Source: a virus. Taken from it: DNA of 21,544 nucleotides. Location: positions 1 through 21,544 of IMG/VR virus record IMGVR_UViG_3300036985_001186; one strand, 5' to 3'. Under the pieces are notes generated by a model. The model saw only the letters and a program-made list of their open reading frames with translations, did no database searches and was not told where the DNA came from. Shown here in pieces: positions 14,158 through 20,151 of the stretch (the stretch's first letter is position 1; each line of letters begins with the position of its first letter). A program made the position numbers and the translations under genes.

Positions 14158-15455
14158 TGATTGAGTATCTACCGAAACAAAACGAAGCACTGCGCGTGTT
14201 GGGGAATTCACACCCAGCGCGTGTGGTGCTATTCGGTGGTGCGGCAGGTGGATCAAAATCTTTTATCGGTTGTGCCTGGCAGATTAGCCGACGGTTTAAA
14301 TATCCCGGCACGCGAGGGCTAATCGGTAGGAGCAAACTTGACACGTTAAAAAAGACTACGCTCAAGACTTTCTTTGAAGTGGCACAGATGTTTGGCCTTG
14401 CACCAAATGAACACTACACAATCAACAACCAGACGCACGTGATCACGTTTGCAAATGGCAGTGAGATTATTTTAAAAGATTTATTTGCCTATCCTAGTGA
14501 TCCCGAATTTCACGCACTTGGTGGACTTGAGTTAACAGATGCGTACGTGGATGAGTCGGCACAAGTTAGCAAGCGGGCAATAGACATCTTACAGTCACGC
14601 ATTCGATTTAAGCTAAACCAATACGACTTAAAGCCCAAGATGCTGCTCACATGCAATCCGTCCAAAGGATGGCTTTACAATGAGTTCTATGCACCATTCA
14701 AGAATGATTCACTCCCGGCACATCTTGCATTCATTCCATCGCTGCCAACCGATAACCCACACCTGCCCGAAAGTTATCTTGAAACATTACGCATGCTGCC
14801 CGAAGTGGACAGACGAAGGCTGCTAGACGGTGACTGGGAGTATGATGAATCAATAGACAACATGTATCAATACGACGACCTTGTGCGCTGCTTCCGTGAT
14901 GAAGAAAGCAAAGGTGAAAAGTATATCAGTGCCGACATCGCACGTCTTGGAAAAGATAGAACGGTGATTTGCGTTTGGCATGGTTTGCATCTTATCGAGA
15001 TTCACGAGCTGCGCAAGCAACCCATCACAACCGTTGTAACAAATGTTAGACAAATTTGTGACAGGCATAGCATCAAACTAAGCAATGTAATCTGTGATGA
15101 AGATGGTGTAGGTGGTGGTGTAGTCGATAGCTTAAAGTGTCGGGGCTTCCTTAACGGCGGCAGGGCCAAACAACCAGACCGCTACGTGAATCAGAAAGCG
15201 GAATGCTATTTCAAATTAGCAGAACTCATAGAGCAGAACAAGGTAGTATTCAAGGTTGATCGCTTCCGGGATGTCATCGTGCAGGAGCTGGACATGATAC
15301 GCCGCCGCACGCCCGAAGCCGACGGCAAACTAGCTGTGATAAGTAAAGACGAGATAGCGCGGATGCACGGGAAGTCTCCTGACTACGCAGATGCCATAAT
15401 GATGCGTGTTTACTTCGAACTTTTCCCTAATTACGGCAGCTATTCGTGGGCTTAA
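14157..15455 (+). CDS. terL: Terminase large subunit (TerL)
   Basis: The 432-aa protein has the ATPase and nuclease halves of phage packaging motors. A Walker-A-type loop GGAAGGSKS lies at 27-35, Walker B AYVDES at 129-134 and the coupling motif TCNPS at 165-169. The RNase H-like nuclease acids are Asp260 in SADIARLGKD, Asp314 or Asp316 in VICDEDGVGGG, and Asp409 in SPDYAD. It would cut concatemeric DNA and pump it into procapsids. The Walker A loop has Ser in place of the usual residue before Lys. It is placed among plus-strand replication genes rather than with the virion operon. Length and motifs are complete. Confidence 0.95.
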   Translation: MIEYLPKQNEALRVLGNSHPARVVLFGGAAGGSKSFIGCAWQISRRFKYPGTRGLIGRSKLDTLKKTTLKTFFEVAQMFGLAPNEHYTINNQTHVITFANGSEIILKDLFAYPSDPEFHALGGLELTDAYVDESAQVSKRAIDILQSRIRFKLNQYDLKPKMLLTCNPSKGWLYNEFYAPFKNDSLPAHLAFIPSLPTDNPHLPESYLETLRMLPEVDRRRLLDGDWEYDESIDNMYQYDDLVRCFRDEESKGEKYISADIARLGKDRTVICVWHGLHLIEIHELRKQPITTVVTNVRQICDRHSIKLSNVICDEDGVGGGVVDSLKCRGFLNGGRAKQPDRYVNQKAECYFKLAELIEQNKVVFKVDRFRDVIVQELDMIRRRTPEADGKLAVISKDEIARMHGKSPDYADAIMMRVYFELFPNYGSYSWA

Positions 15456-15508
15456 TAGCTTCTGCAACCCGCGTCATTGCTCATTTTAACAAATTTTAAC
15501 AGTCTACT

Positions 15509-15541
15509 TTTGGTGGGTAATAAGTTACCTGTGTATCTTTG
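15509..15541 (+). promoter_or_regulatory. Bacteroidota-type promoter after terL
   Basis: TTTG (15509-15512), a 21-nt spacer and TATCTTTG (15534-15541) match the consensus. It lies in the 108-nt gap after terL and points to the 58-aa gene at 15564. A direct repeat TTTTAAC-AAA-TTTTAAC lies just upstream (15484-15500). Confidence 0.65.
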
Positions 15542-15563
15542 GCCATCATTAAAACACAAAGCA

Positions 15564-15740
15564 ATGACAAACATTAATTTCAAAGACATCGAGGTAGTTG
15601 ATTGGGACTATTCTCACAAAGATGACCCATCAAGCTACTACATCCTAGAGGCATACATCGGTGATGAACTCGCAACGGATGAACAGATTGACCAAATCAA
15701 TGATGATTACAGTTTAGTTTGGGAGTTAATTTTTAAATGA
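15564..15740 (+). CDS. Small hypothetical acidic protein, 58 aa
   Basis: ATG 15564 is chosen because it follows the promoter by about 20 nt. An upstream in-frame TTG (15477) would start before the promoter. The protein (MTNINFKDIEVVDWDYSHKD ... SLVWELIFK) is strongly acidic and soluble, with no motif I recognise. Like the 55-aa gene at 8451 it is the first gene after a promoter and is followed by the pseudoknot-like element, although the two proteins do not look alike. Confidence 0.65.
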   Translation: MTNINFKDIEVVDWDYSHKDDPSSYYILEAYIGDELATDEQIDQINDDYSLVWELIFK

Positions 15741-15747
15741 AGTAATC

Positions 15748-15770
15748 ACAGGGGTGCGGCTGTAACGCAC
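15748..15770 (+). ncRNA. Candidate H-type RNA pseudoknot, copy 2
   Basis: Stem 1 pairs ACAG (15748-15751) with CTGT (15760-15763). GTGCG (15754-15758) in its loop pairs with CGCAC (15766-15770). It lies 7 nt after the 58-aa gene stop. Compared with copy 1 (8627-8651) the end pair of stem 1 changes on both strands while stem 2 is identical. Confidence 0.5.
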
Positions 15771-15798
15771 AATCTTTAAATCTTAAATCAAAAGCAAT

Positions 15799-15903
15799 AT
15801 GAAAAACACTTCTACCATCCTTCGCTACGTTATCGGCGCACTAATCGTTTTTGCAATTCTTAACTATTGTCAAGAGTTGAATGATTGCCTGATGCGCTAT
15901 TAA
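15799..15903 (+). CDS. Tiny membrane protein, 34 aa
   Basis: ATG 15799 opens MKNTSTILRYVIGALIVFAI, then LNYCQELNDCLMRY. Residues 8-22 form one hydrophobic helix after a positively charged start, so an inner-membrane protein with a short outside tail containing two cysteines is likely. It is preceded by an A-rich leader. Function unknown; position in the early region suggests interaction with the host envelope (inference). Confidence 0.5.
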   Translation: MKNTSTILRYVIGALIVFAILNYCQELNDCLMRY

Positions 15904-15915
15904 TCACTATCTTCG
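15885..15915 (+). promoter_or_regulatory. Weak candidate promoter for the annealing protein gene
   Basis: TTG (15885-15887), 20 nt, then TATCTTCG (15908-15915), one mismatch from TAnnTTTG. The leader ATCAATTTAAA and ATG 15940 follow. Confidence 0.3.
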
Positions 15916-15939
15916 AAACATCAAAATCAATTTAAATTT

Positions 15940-16644
15940 ATGAGTTATCACAAAGACAATCTTGAGGCACTGCAAAAGTTTCAGCAGCTGCTCAACGCGG
16001 AACCTGACCCCGCAGGCGTGGAAGCAACACCCGACAAAAAAGCGTCAACGCTGGTCATTAGCCACATCGAAATGACACTTGATGAAATCTACTTCGGCCA
16101 TTGGCGAACTGAAAATTTTAAGTGGTCTACGATTGCCAATGAAGTACAGGCATCACTGGAACTGGTAGTTACTCACCCAATTTCCGGATTCGAATTAAGG
16201 AGAGTAGGTGCAGCATCCGTAGTCATCATGGTAGATAAGGTTCCCGATGACCTGCGCAATGATCCACAGGCACGCAATGAGTGGGCGTTGAATCCATCGA
16301 ACAAGAAAGCAAACGCAATGGACTTAGCATTTGGTAAACTAAAGACCGAGTGTTTAAAGAACGCTGCGCAAAGTTTGGGCAAAGTGTTTGGACGTGACCT
16401 TAACCGCAAGAACAAGGACGCATACAAGCCGTTCAAGTTGAAGGGCAGTCTAGGGCAGGGCCATGACCAAGATGTAAAGTATGTGCGCGAGCTTATCCAG
16501 CAAGCGACTGAACTTGCACAGCTAAGCAAGATTAGCAAGTCATGCAGTGGCGATGTGCTACATGAGGTCGGTGATGAAATAGAGGCAAAGCGTCAAATGA
16601 TTCTAATGAACCAGGAGCGCGGGCAATTCATAGCGTCCATCTAA
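15940..16644 (+). CDS. Rad52-like single-strand annealing protein
   Basis: The 234-aa protein contains IANEVQASLELVVTHPISGF with a following conserved strand (RRVGAASVVIMV), then NAMDLAFGKLKTECLKNAAQ and SLGKVFGRDLNR (125-156). The second segment matches the 'A...ALK.A...LG..FG..L' helix of Rad52-family annealing proteins. It would coat ssDNA and pair complementary strands during phage recombination. The exonuclease gene follows after 77 nt, giving a Red/RecET-like pair. The first 35 residues look disordered. RecT/Erf-type relatives are the alternative family. Confidence 0.75.
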   Translation: MSYHKDNLEALQKFQQLLNAEPDPAGVEATPDKKASTLVISHIEMTLDEIYFGHWRTENFKWSTIANEVQASLELVVTHPISGFELRRVGAASVVIMVDKVPDDLRNDPQARNEWALNPSNKKANAMDLAFGKLKTECLKNAAQSLGKVFGRDLNRKNKDAYKPFKLKGSLGQGHDQDVKYVRELIQQATELAQLSKISKSCSGDVLHEVGDEIEAKRQMILMNQERGQFIASI

Positions 16645-16666
16645 CTGTTAAAATTTGTTGCAACTG

Positions 16667-16696
16667 TTCGGATATTCCGAATGGTTGCTACATTTG
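16667..16696 (+). promoter_or_regulatory. Promoter with overlapping perfect palindrome (candidate operator)
   Basis: TACATTTG (16689-16696) matches the -7 element. The 15-nt palindrome TTCGGA-TAT-TCCGAA (16667-16681) fills the -33 and spacer region. A bound dimer there would block the polymerase, and there is no good TTTG at the right distance. ATG 16722 follows with the ATCAATTTAAA leader (16700-16710). Confidence 0.5.
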
Positions 16697-16721
16697 ACTA
16701 TCAATTTAAAACACTATAACA

Positions 16722-17486
16722 ATGGAACAAGTATTATTCAGAGCGTCACAACTAGGAAAGTTGATGACCGATGCACGAACCAAAACAGGTCTTAGCGAAA
16801 CAACCAAGAGCGCACTGCTTGAGATTTACGTAGCGAACAAATACAGCCGCTACAAAGAGATGTCAAACAAGTTTATCGAGAAAGGTCTAGCCGTTGAGAA
16901 TGATGCCATAGACATGTGGCGCAGACACCGTGGTGAAATCGTATTTAAGAATGAGCAGATGTTTGCAAATGACTTTATCAAAGGCACACCTGACTTGCTT
17001 ATCAAAGATGATGAGACGGATTTAGTGGTGAACGTGCCCGACATCAAATCATCATGGGACATACACACATTCTTTGATGCTATGACTAGCGACATTAGCA
17101 AAGATTACTATTGGCAAGGTCAAGCGTATTGCTGGTTGACAGGCGCACCGCGTGCAACATTCTGTTACGTGTTAGTGAACGCACCACTTCAAATGATTAA
17201 CGATGAGAAGTACAGACTCGCACGCCGCATGAACTTGATTGATGCACAGTCAGACCCTACCTTTGTAAAAAAAGCACAGCGAATAGAAAAGAATATGATC
17301 TATGACATGGGCAGGTTCTTAGATGAATATCCAGACGCAGACTTGGAAACTACTGAATGGACTTACGACATCCCGGTGCATGAGCGCATCCACGAGAAAG
17401 TTGTTGAGTTCGATACCGATGCAATCGCAAAGCTGCAGGAGCGTGTACCTATGTGGCGTGAATACTTAAATACTCTAGCACTATAA
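16722..17486 (+). CDS. YqaJ/lambda-exonuclease-like recombination nuclease
   Basis: The 254-aa protein carries the PD-(D/E)XK core: IEKGLAVENDAID (Glu53), KGTPDLLI (Asp91), PDIKSSW (Asp107-Ile-Lys109) and YYWQGQAYCWLTG (Gln132/134). This is the order in lambda exonuclease and YqaJ proteins. The third site is D-x-K rather than E-x-K; I recall the same in Bacteroidetes relatives. It would resect double-stranded ends to supply ssDNA for the annealing protein next to it. It probably has its own control from the promoter/palindrome upstream. The tRNA-like gene follows within 7 nt. Confidence 0.85.
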   Translation: MEQVLFRASQLGKLMTDARTKTGLSETTKSALLEIYVANKYSRYKEMSNKFIEKGLAVENDAIDMWRRHRGEIVFKNEQMFANDFIKGTPDLLIKDDETDLVVNVPDIKSSWDIHTFFDAMTSDISKDYYWQGQAYCWLTGAPRATFCYVLVNAPLQMINDEKYRLARRMNLIDAQSDPTFVKKAQRIEKNMIYDMGRFLDEYPDADLETTEWTYDIPVHERIHEKVVEFDTDAIAKLQERVPMWREYLNTLAL

Positions 17487-17492
17487 AAAAAA

Positions 17493-17575
17493 GGGGGTTT
17501 TGCATAATGGTAGTGCGTGGGGCGCGCTTAATCTCATGAATTTCCCAAGTCCAAGTTCGATTCTTGGAACTCCCT
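17493..17575 (+). tRNA. Irregular tRNA, identity uncertain (possible CAT anticodon)
   Basis: The acceptor stem GGGGGTT (17493-17499) pairs with AACTCCC (17568-17574), 7 of 7 with one G-T. The D arm is GCAT/GTGC with loop AATGGTA (contains GG). The T arm is CCAAG/CTTGG with loop TTCGATT, with all invariant bases. Between them the anticodon region is 11-12 nt too long. TGGGG (17518-17522) can pair with TCCCA (17543-17547) and AAT with ATT around the loop CTCATGA (CAT at 17535-17537). This leaves a 7-nt bulge, CGCGCTT, on the 5' side. CCA is not encoded. It may be a functional odd tRNA, a decayed one, or a tRNA-like RNA. Confidence 0.6.
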
Positions 17576-17591
17576 ATAATACTTTAGCACT

Positions 17592-17810
17592 ATGAAAAAA
17601 GAAACAGCAATAGAATGGTTGATTGGTGAATTGAATGGCTATGATGAAGATTGTGAAATCTTTCAAATAGCCAAAGCAATAGAGCGTGAGCAAATTGAAT
17701 CGGCATATACACAAGGATGCTGGGATGAAATAGATGAGAGAATGGAATCCTGTGTAGAAGAATCATGCAAGAGATACTACAACGAAACATACAAAGGAGG
17801 TGAGCAATGA
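17592..17810 (+). CDS. Small phage paralogue B (KAIEREQIESAYTQG family)
   Basis: The 72-aa protein starts MKKETAIEWLIGELNGYDED and carries KAIEREQIESAYTQG and a C-terminal ETYKGGEQ, matching paralogue A (9202-9432) at both ends. The middle is acidic with cysteines (SCVEESC). Function unknown. As in paralogue A, the K-G-G codons supply AAAGGAGG for the next gene, whose ATG overlaps this stop (ATGA). The 18-nt stretch GAAACATACAAAGGAGGT is identical in both paralogues. Confidence 0.75.
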   Translation: MKKETAIEWLIGELNGYDEDCEIFQIAKAIEREQIESAYTQGCWDEIDERMESCVEESCKRYYNETYKGGEQ

Positions 17811-17947
17811 CCACCGACCAACTCAAAGACCACGTGCGCAACAGCATGCAGCACTACTACAACAAAGAGCAAGTTATAGAACTAATCAATAAACTCAAAG
17901 ATGAAAGCAAAAGACAAGGCATGGCAACTGTACTCGAACTATTTTGA
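17807..17947 (+). CDS. Small hypothetical protein, 46 aa
   Basis: ATG 17807 follows AGGAGG by 7 nt and overlaps the paralogue B stop. The product MTTDQLKDHVRNSMQHYYNK continues EQVIELINKLKDESKR and ends VLELF; it looks like a short charged helical protein. Its last 47 nt overlap the next gene in another frame. The strong Shine-Dalgarno is the best support; the family is unknown. Confidence 0.5.
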   Translation: MTTDQLKDHVRNSMQHYYNKEQVIELINKLKDESKRQGMATVLELF

Positions 17948-18176
17948 CATCATCGAGAATGGCAAGCAGGAAGGCAGTCTAATTGAAGTGCATATCAAAG
18001 CAATCAACGCTGCTCTGTACGCCGTAGATGAGGCACTGGTAAACGCACCGCTGGACATCATGCAAGACTTTGACGGCACAGGTGAGTTCTACTCTGTCAA
18101 AGCCTACTACCACCACGTTAAAAACGAAATCTTAAAACTCAATGCGACTCAGCCGAAAGCAACTCAGTCAGTTTAG
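17901..18176 (+). CDS. Hypothetical phage protein (VDE-type), 91 aa
   Basis: The protein MKAKDKAWQLYSNYFDIIEN contains KAINAALYAVDEALVNAP and YYHHVKNEILKL. I recognise this as a member of a small helical family ('AK..A...VDEI......W..VK.EI') often found several times in Bacteroidetes phage early regions; function unknown. It overlaps both neighbours in different frames (47 nt before; 35 nt after). Confidence 0.65.
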   Translation: MKAKDKAWQLYSNYFDIIENGKQEGSLIEVHIKAINAALYAVDEALVNAPLDIMQDFDGTGEFYSVKAYYHHVKNEILKLNATQPKATQSV

Positions 18177-18312
18177 CGTAGATGAATTACGCCTACTGCG
18201 GCACGCCTATCTTGATGATAAGCCAGCAAGCAAGAAAGACTATCACAGCAACTACCGAATACTTAAAAGAATTAGCAACGAAATATTTATCAAACAACAT
18301 GGAACAGGATAA
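18142..18312 (+). CDS. Small basic hypothetical protein, 56 aa
   Basis: ATG 18142 lies within the end of the previous gene and opens MRLSRKQLSQFSVDELRLLR, then HAYLDDKPASKKDYHSNYRI and LKRISNEIFIKQHGTG. It is very basic and helical, which could suit nucleic-acid binding, but no motif is recognised. It is preferred to the alternative reading of this stretch as an N-terminal extension of paralogue C, because this frame reads as a normal charged protein and paralogue C aligns with its relatives only from 18299. Confidence 0.55.
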   Translation: MRLSRKQLSQFSVDELRLLRHAYLDDKPASKKDYHSNYRILKRISNEIFIKQHGTG

Positions 18313-18526
18313 AAAAGAAACGGCACTGCGCACACTTAGCAAGTCACTACGTAAAAGATTTCAAGGGCCAACGGTCAAAATATCATGGATTGAATTAGAC
18401 GCGTTTATGATGAAGGCCCAAACGATTGAGATGACACACATACTCAATGCGTACAATGACGGCTACGCAGATTGTAAAGCAGGATTACCAAACAGAACAG
18501 AAGATGAAAGCAACACTAACGTTTGA
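18299..18526 (+). CDS. Small phage paralogue C (diverged), 75 aa
   Basis: ATG 18299 gives MEQDKKETALRTLSKSLRKR and later MMKAQTIEMTHILNAYNDGY. This parallels the 'ETA...KA.E....NAY..G' skeleton of paralogues A and B. The start at 18299 puts KKETA in the same place as in paralogue B, so upstream in-frame Mets (such as 18182) are not used. The C-terminus (NRTEDESNTNV) lacks the ETYKGG ending. It overlaps the genes before and after. Confidence 0.65.
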   Translation: MEQDKKETALRTLSKSLRKRFQGPTVKISWIELDAFMMKAQTIEMTHILNAYNDGYADCKAGLPNRTEDESNTNV

Positions 18527-18725
18527 TTTAAAGCATGACCAGCACGCCTTTGATTGCGCTGTGAATGGTGTGAAGTACTTTGACATGATTGATGAATTTC
18601 GGCAGCACCTGCGCTCACTTGAAAAGTACCAAGACCTTACAGAAGAACAGTACGATTTAGTTGGCAAGATGCGCGAATGGTTGCATTCGGAATTACTTCA
18701 TGCCGGGATAGCGGATAAGTTTTAA
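18504..18725 (+). CDS. Hypothetical phage protein (MKATLTFDL type), 73 aa
   Basis: ATG 18504 is chosen because MKATLTFDLKHDQHAFDCAV followed by NGVKYFDMIDEF matches a small family I know from many Bacteroidetes phages ('MKATL.F.L..D...F..A..G.KY......D...LR...K'). The earlier in-frame Met at 18447 falls inside paralogue C. Function unknown. It is the last plus-strand gene; its TAA (18723-18725) directly abuts the stop of the minus-strand HEXXH gene. Confidence 0.7.
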   Translation: MKATLTFDLKHDQHAFDCAVNGVKYFDMIDEFRQHLRSLEKYQDLTEEQYDLVGKMREWLHSELLHAGIADKF

Positions 18726-19028
18726 CTATTGCTGCACCTTGCGAAAGCCTTGTTTCCAAAGAAACCTGCCCAATGCTTCACCTTCCGCATCAACCTTTTC
18801 CTCGCTCCACTCAGGCTGGATGTGATGCAGATACTCATGAACAAGTACAATGAGATAGCGCATCGGTGCTAGTGTAGGGTCAATCTCTATCACGTTATTC
18901 AGATACATACCATGCGCACGCTCACGTCCAAGTTTACGATGTACTACTTTCGGATGTTGTTTGCGTTTCATTTGTACTAACTTTGTGGCTTCTATTGTGT
19001 TTATCGCATAGTGTTTAAATTGATGCAT
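18726..19028 (-). CDS. HEXXH putative zinc metallopeptidase-like protein, 100 aa
   Basis: The motif VLVHEYLHHIQPEW places H64-E65-x2-H68 on a probable helix, the zinc-binding site of gluzincin/SprT-like peptidases. Downstream acidic residues (EEKVDAEGEALGRFL) could give the third ligand. The 100-aa size is small for such an enzyme. Substrate is unknown; a role in virion maturation or in host protein cleavage is speculative. It is the last gene of the right-hand minus-strand cluster. A hairpin fills the 27-nt gap before its ATG. Confidence 0.65.
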   Translation of the reverse strand: MHQFKHYAINTIEATKLVQMKRKQHPKVVHRKLGRERAHGMYLNNVIEIDPTLAPMRYLIVLVHEYLHHIQPEWSEEKVDAEGEALGRFLWKQGFRKVQQ

Positions 19029-19030
19029 CT

Positions 19031-19054
19031 AGCCCCCTAACGTGGGGGCTTTTT
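19031..19054 (+). terminator. Rho-independent terminator for plus-strand transcripts
   Basis: AGCCCCC (19031-19037) pairs with GGGGGCT (19044-19050) around TAACGT, followed by five T (19050-19054). The T tract lies on the plus strand only. It sits about 300 nt beyond the last plus-strand gene, between two minus-strand genes. Confidence 0.8.
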
Positions 19055-19055
19055 G

Positions 19056-20141
19056 TTATCTAATCTTTCCGTTCACTATTCGATAATTGCTCACTTCAAA
19101 CTCGCCTGTATCCATGACCTTTACATGTGCGAAGCCGTGGTGGTGTTTGTTGATGGGCAGGTAGTCAGGGTGCAGCTCGCACAGGCACGCCACACTCCAG
19201 CACGTTGTCAACTTCCCGTTGATGTTTGGCTCACTGTGTTCAGATGCCTGGTGATGATGTCCGCACAGCGCATTGTCTTTTGCACGCAAGAACAAACCAC
19301 GTGCGATGTTGACGGGACTAAATACTGATGTGCCTAATTCATGCCCGTGTAGTATTGTAAGATTCCCGGCACGGATGATTTGTTTATCGGGAATGAATGT
19401 GATGTTGAGTTCATCTAGCTTCATCAATGATTCAAAACTGAATTCATTCATGCCTAAAAGGTCAGGTGCATTGCGCATGATGTAGTGGTCATAGCGCACA
19501 TCGTGATTTCCACACTTGTAATAGATCGCTGCATTTGGAAACAACTGCCTCAAAGTTGTCAAGAATTGGCGTGTCATCAATACTTCATGTCCAAAATTGC
19601 GCTTTCTTGGGTCCTTTTCAAAACGACTGATGGCATAGAAGTCTATGATGTCACCGTTTAGCAGTATGGTGTTTACGTCATTTTCAAGCCCGTATTTCAA
19701 CGCAAGTGTGAGCGCAGGTATATTGTGATACGGTACGTGAATATCACCGATTAAAAGGATGTTGTTGTGGTTTATCGGTAACTTGTATGGCTGGTAGTTT
19801 GACTCTTGCGATGGTGGCAGGTCAAGCGGGTTGTGTGCTTCTGGTTTCAACTCACTAAGTATGTCATTGAACTCACTCAGTGAATGCTTCAACTTGTCTA
19901 GCTGCCCGGTAGGCTGCACCATCTTCTTGACTTCGGGCACATGGTCTTGCAACTTAGCAGCACCGAAAGAAACATTTTTCTCTGCACCGAGGTTATGGCT
20001 ACGCCATGTCTGATACATGCGAAAGAATGACTTGAATGAAAGTGGCACGGAGTACTGCTCCATTGCCATTCTCACACGATCACTTACTGCGCCGCTTCCG
20101 TTGTATATCTCTTTGTATACTTCAACATACTTGCTGGGCAT
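19056..20141 (-). CDS. Calcineurin-like metallophosphoesterase, 361 aa
   Basis: All metal-site motifs are present: GDIH (132-135), GDIID (163-167), GNHD (211-214), HGHE (265-268) and GHHH (294-297). The enzyme would bind two metal ions and hydrolyse phosphoesters; its substrate (DNA, RNA, nucleotide or protein) cannot be told. The first 120 residues (VYKEIYNGSGAVSDRVRMAM, then SFKSFFRMYQTWRS) look like a separate, perhaps HTH-type domain. A charged linker rich in K, E and P joins the two. It lies between the lysis genes and the HEXXH gene. Length and motifs are complete. Confidence 0.9.
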   Translation of the reverse strand: MPSKYVEVYKEIYNGSGAVSDRVRMAMEQYSVPLSFKSFFRMYQTWRSHNLGAEKNVSFGAAKLQDHVPEVKKMVQPTGQLDKLKHSLSEFNDILSELKPEAHNPLDLPPSQESNYQPYKLPINHNNILLIGDIHVPYHNIPALTLALKYGLENDVNTILLNGDIIDFYAISRFEKDPRKRNFGHEVLMTRQFLTTLRQLFPNAAIYYKCGNHDVRYDHYIMRNAPDLLGMNEFSFESLMKLDELNITFIPDKQIIRAGNLTILHGHELGTSVFSPVNIARGLFLRAKDNALCGHHHQASEHSEPNINGKLTTCWSVACLCELHPDYLPINKHHHGFAHVKVMDTGEFEVSNYRIVNGKIR

Positions 20142-20151
20142 ATTATTTGTT

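Noticed and set aside
15477-15563. TTG-started N-terminal extension of the 58-aa gene
   Set aside because: It would begin upstream of the promoter at 15509-15541, so it would not be on that transcript; ATG 15564 has a suitable A-rich leader.
16173-16538. Minus-strand open frame of 121 codons
   Set aside because: Antisense shadow of the Rad52-like gene; its composition is typical of a reversed coding frame.
17493-17575. Class II (Leu or Ser) reading of the tRNA with a long variable arm
   Set aside because: No 5-bp anticodon stem forms around a 7-nt loop with T at position 33 in that reading; the CTCATGA loop with a bulged stem fits better, though poorly.
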